From: Stentor coeruleus
Taxonomy: Eukaryota > Ciliophora > Heterotrichea > Heterotrichida > Stentoridae
DNA length: 32,995 bases
Assembly (NCBI GenBank): GCA_001970955.1
Contig: MPUH01000825.1
Coordinates: forward strand, 1 to 32,995
Direction: 5' to 3'
Positions 30,747 to 32,995 of the stretch are shown here, one piece after another. Position numbers and translations under genes: made by a program. Below the pieces are notes generated by a model. It was not told where the DNA came from, did not search any database, and saw only the letters and a list, made by a program, of their open reading frames with translations. Numbering within the stretch: the first letter of the stretch is position 1; the number at the start of each line of letters is the position of its first letter.

Positions 30747-30786
30747 ATATTTTATTAGACTGAATTTAAGACCTAGAGAAAAATAC

Positions 30787-31068
30787 TTAATCAAACTCTT
30801 TGAAAAACTTAAGAATGATAGTGAGAATATTTTTAACTTCTCTGCATTCTTGACAAGCAGCACCAAGTTAGGCATGAGTTCACTAAAGATTCATCAATGT
30901 TAAGCTTCTTTCTAATGATTTCTCTATTGATTGTTCTTCCAATGTAGCCTAAGCAATAGACTAGGATATAAGGAACTGCTTTTCGTCAAGAGTTGCGTTG
31001 TTTACTACTATTGCTTGAATTATGTAAAGATTTCTTGTAAAAGGCAAATCAAAATACATAATGGAACA
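30787..31068 (-). pseudogene. Decayed PLAC8-family gene, two frameshifts
   Basis: Reading the minus strand from about 31068, three successive frames give pieces of one small Cys-rich protein. First, from TGT at about 31068 or ATG at 31059, come LPFTRNLYIIQ and NATLDEKQ. One base off frame comes VYCLGYIGRTINRE, then RKKLNIDESLVNSCLTWCC. One further shift gives CQECREVKN and a short tail to TAA at 30787-30789. The order and spacing (Gly/Tyr strand, Arg-rich helix, Cys-Leu, CCxxC-like, CQExRE) are those of the C-terminal part of PLAC8/cornifelin-type membrane-associated proteins. A 15-nt intron cannot repair shifts of one base, so decay or sequence error is the best explanation. Residues around the second Cys cluster also seem to be missing. 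Confidence 0.65.
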
Positions 31069-31539
31069 TCACTAGTACATCAAAATAATGTTTTTTCCTA
31101 TTTATAAAAAAATACTTAATAAACTAAATACAAATTCTGTTTAGCATTGATCATTTAAACTTTAAATTCCCATCATATCTCTAAATCCAACATAAAACCC
31201 ATTTTTAAAATAACTTCATAAAAAAATCCATATAAATACCAGAAATCTCTTAAGCATCTTCCCATTATTTTCCATTTGTAATCTCCTAAGCATACAACCN
31301 GAAATCTCTTAAGTATCTTCCCATTATTTTCCATTTGTAATCTCCTAAGCATACAACCAGCAGTTTCATAACCAAAATAATCTCCTCTAATAATAGCTTT
31401 CTCTATCCTATATCATCTCTTCTCTATACCTCCAAAAAGCCACTTTTTCCCTACAACACTTCTACTTCCAAACCTTAAAATCTCTAAACATTTTTATAAA
31501 AAGTTTAAAAAACTTAAAAAAACTACATCTCTACCAGAA
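31069..31539. other. Gene-free 3' flank of the CaaX protein gene
   Basis: No gene is visible. The plus strand is C-rich and G-poor throughout (for example 31381-31480), fitting the 3' flank of the minus-strand gene ending at 31540. It contains the duplication around the N at 31300. Confidence 0.5.
31242..31358. repeat. 58-bp direct duplication across N at 31300 (contig overlap)
   Basis: 31242-31299 recurs at 31301-31358 with one C/T difference. It is noncoding. Confidence 0.85.
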
Positions 31540-32160
31540 CTAAAATAGTCTGCATTGACATCCAGAATTAATATTCTTTTTTTCTAGAAGGATACTACTT
31601 ATTTCCTTCTCATAATAATCAATTCTCTCTTTCAAAAATTCTTCTTCATCATTTATCTCACTAACTTTCACAAGGTCTTCATCAAGTCTTTTCCTTTCTT
31701 TCTTAAATTCTTTAGCTAAAATATATATTTTTTCTAACAGTTCTTTACCTTTTATACTGTTTTCTTGTATATTAATGCTTACTTCATCATTATAAGGTTT
31801 TTCAAGTAATGACACATTTTCTTTTGTTGTTGTAAATTCAACTTCTTCTGTTAGTTCAGTTGTTAATTCTTTAGCGAAGTAATGCAAAGCTGTTATACGA
31901 TTTGTAAGTAAATCTTTGATTTGATCGTTTTTTTGATTGAGTAAGGATGCCGTGCAAGAGTCTCTTGAAATTTGTCTTGATGGAAGGCTGATATTAGCAC
32001 TAGAAATGCTTGCGTAAAGAGATTCTAATGAAAACTGTGAGACCCTTCTACTAGCACTAGAAATGCTTGCGTAAAGAGATTCTAATGAAAACTGTGAGAC
32101 CCTTCTACAAGGCACCAATTGATCATGGTTTTCTGACATATTGAGGCTATCAATTATCAT
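31540..32160 (-). CDS. Small coiled-coil protein with duplicated RRVS motif and CaaX-like C-terminus, 206 aa
   Basis: I recognise no family. The N-terminal third holds a perfect 19-residue tandem duplication starting RRVSQFSLESLYAS; each copy has an RRxS site of the PKA type (S22 and S41). A related RQIS follows. Residues about 125-200 are charged and heptad-like and should form a coiled coil. The protein ends in GCQCRLF: the last four residues CRLF fit a CaaX box, with Phe last favouring geranylgeranylation, and the second Cys two residues upstream could be palmitoylated. Together these suggest a membrane-anchored, phosphorylation-controlled adaptor (inference). ATG 32160 is the first start; ATG at codon 8 (MSENHDQL) is an alternative. 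It ends with TAG. Confidence 0.7.
   Translation of the reverse strand: MIIDSLNMSENHDQLVPCRRVSQFSLESLYASISSASRRVSQFSLESLYASISSANISLPSRQISRDSCTASLLNQKNDQIKDLLTNRITALHYFAKELTTELTEEVEFTTTKENVSLLEKPYNDEVSINIQENSIKGKELLEKIYILAKEFKKERKRLDEDLVKVSEINDEEEFLKERIDYYEKEISSILLEKKNINSGCQCRLF
31995..32108 (-). repeat. Perfect 57-bp tandem duplication inside the CaaX protein gene
   Basis: 31995-32051 and 32052-32108 are identical and abut directly, without an N. The unit is 19 codons, so the frame is kept and the RRVS motif is doubled. Because it lacks an N it may be a real recent duplication, but a merged contig overlap is possible in this assembly. Confidence 0.85.
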
Positions 32161-32995
32161 TTAAGTAAAAAAACCTATTATAGCAAATTCCCAAATTATA
32201 AGAATAATGAAAGTATTAACCTATTAAACATGATGAAAAATGTAATTTTTATAGGATGTTAATTTAGATATGCACGGTTTTTTCATACTAGATCAAATTA
32301 GTAAATTATCGTTCACTGTTATAAGTTTTTTTGTTCAAATATCTTTGCTCAATGCTAGCGATTATTTTATATTTTCAAAAGATAATAAAAAAAAATAATC
32401 ATCCTAATTTTACAATTAAACTATTTCCTAAGCTATACACATCATAAATATCATACCCTTTACAATCAAAAATTACTCTAAGTTTTTCTATTCACATAAA
32501 AATATTTTTTTCTTTAAACTAAAACTTGAAAAATTGCCCAGCTATGATCAAAGGTTATGAGCTTTTAATCTAATGATTCTTATATATAAATCATAAAAAC
32601 GAATATAAAAAATACAGTGTATCAATTCCATAGGTTTAAAACTCAAACATTTTTCGGAGTATATAAAATTATAGATAATTTTTTCCAATATCTTATCAAA
32701 CTTTTGCAAATATCAATAAATACTATATAATACATTGATATCTAAATAAGCATCATAACATGTCATTTTATAATATATTTTTTATGCACAAAATATCAAA
32801 AATATATTCAAAGTTACTCATTTTTACTCTTTTATATATAAAATCTTATTAGACAAAAACTTTTTTAAAATTATTAAGAGTTTTTACGTAAAATTTCAAA
32901 AAGGTCTTATATCAGATCATAGTAGAACCAAATACAGCCTATAATTTTCTATGGGTTTCATTTTTAATAACTATCCCTACTCTTATGTGATTAAT
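32161..32995. other. Gene-free right end
   Basis: About 830 bp of A/T-rich sequence with dense stops on both strands. I see no RNA gene, repeat or recognisable reading frame. The first part should hold the promoter of the minus-strand gene starting at 32160. Confidence 0.5.

Noticed and set aside
1-32995. tRNA, rRNA, CRISPR arrays or transposable elements
   Set aside because: I found no T-loop consensus in a cloverleaf context, no rRNA-like segment, no regular spacer array, and no transposase or terminal inverted repeat.

Overview
This window looks like a piece of a compact, strongly AT-rich protist genome, most likely the macronuclear genome of a ciliate. A standard-code heterotrich such as Stentor is my best guess (about 0.6). 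The reasons are gene content (giant coiled-coil protein, MORN, Kelch, ArfGAP, HD and PLAC8-type genes), intergenic gaps as short as 61 bp, no intron needed in any of 13 protein genes, and stop use of TAA in 7 genes, TAG in 5 and TGA in 1 with no in-frame reassigned stop even across more than 3,000 codons. I cannot exclude another AT-rich protist.

Layout. 897-10458 (+): one giant Ala/Lys/Glu-rich coiled-coil protein of about 3,100 residues, broken in the assembly by an N junction. 11741-12380 (+): a double-ACT (GcvR-like) protein, also broken by an N junction. 12477-14393 (+): an eight-repeat MORN protein. 15723-16532 (-): a YY1-like four-finger C2H2 protein, divergent from 16844-19336 (+), a type I membrane protein with repeated PPC-like beta domains. 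19521-20759 (+): a TDY-type MAP kinase. Then a minus-strand run: ArfGAP-like protein without its arginine finger (22013-22669), HD-domain protein (22832-23818), two tandem paralogous Kelch proteins (23964-25625 and 25687-27348) and an Atm1/ABCB7-like mitochondrial half-transporter (28119-29963). The transporter is divergent from a small plus-strand protein (30061-30420). A decayed PLAC8-family gene lies at 30787-31068 (-). A small coiled-coil protein with a duplicated RRVS motif and a CaaX-like C-terminus occupies 31540-32160 (-).

Every one of the eight N characters sits between two near-identical copies of the same sequence (30 to about 490 bp). This is the mark of overlapping contig ends joined by a single N rather than of biology. 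It creates false frameshifts in two genes, but the overlaps also expose polymorphism. At one of them a 46-bp segment bounded by TTTTAAT direct repeats is present in one copy and cleanly absent from the other, which could be a retained IES or an ordinary allelic indel.

The genes do not form one obvious pathway. Common threads are lipid anchoring (MGN or MGLL starts in four clustered genes, a CaaX box in a fifth) and cytoskeletal or scaffold proteins (giant coiled coil, MORN, Kelch). Base composition is strand-asymmetric: 5' flanks are rich in C and nearly free of G on the coding strand, 3' flanks are the reverse, and the giant gene alternates between C-biased and G-biased patches.
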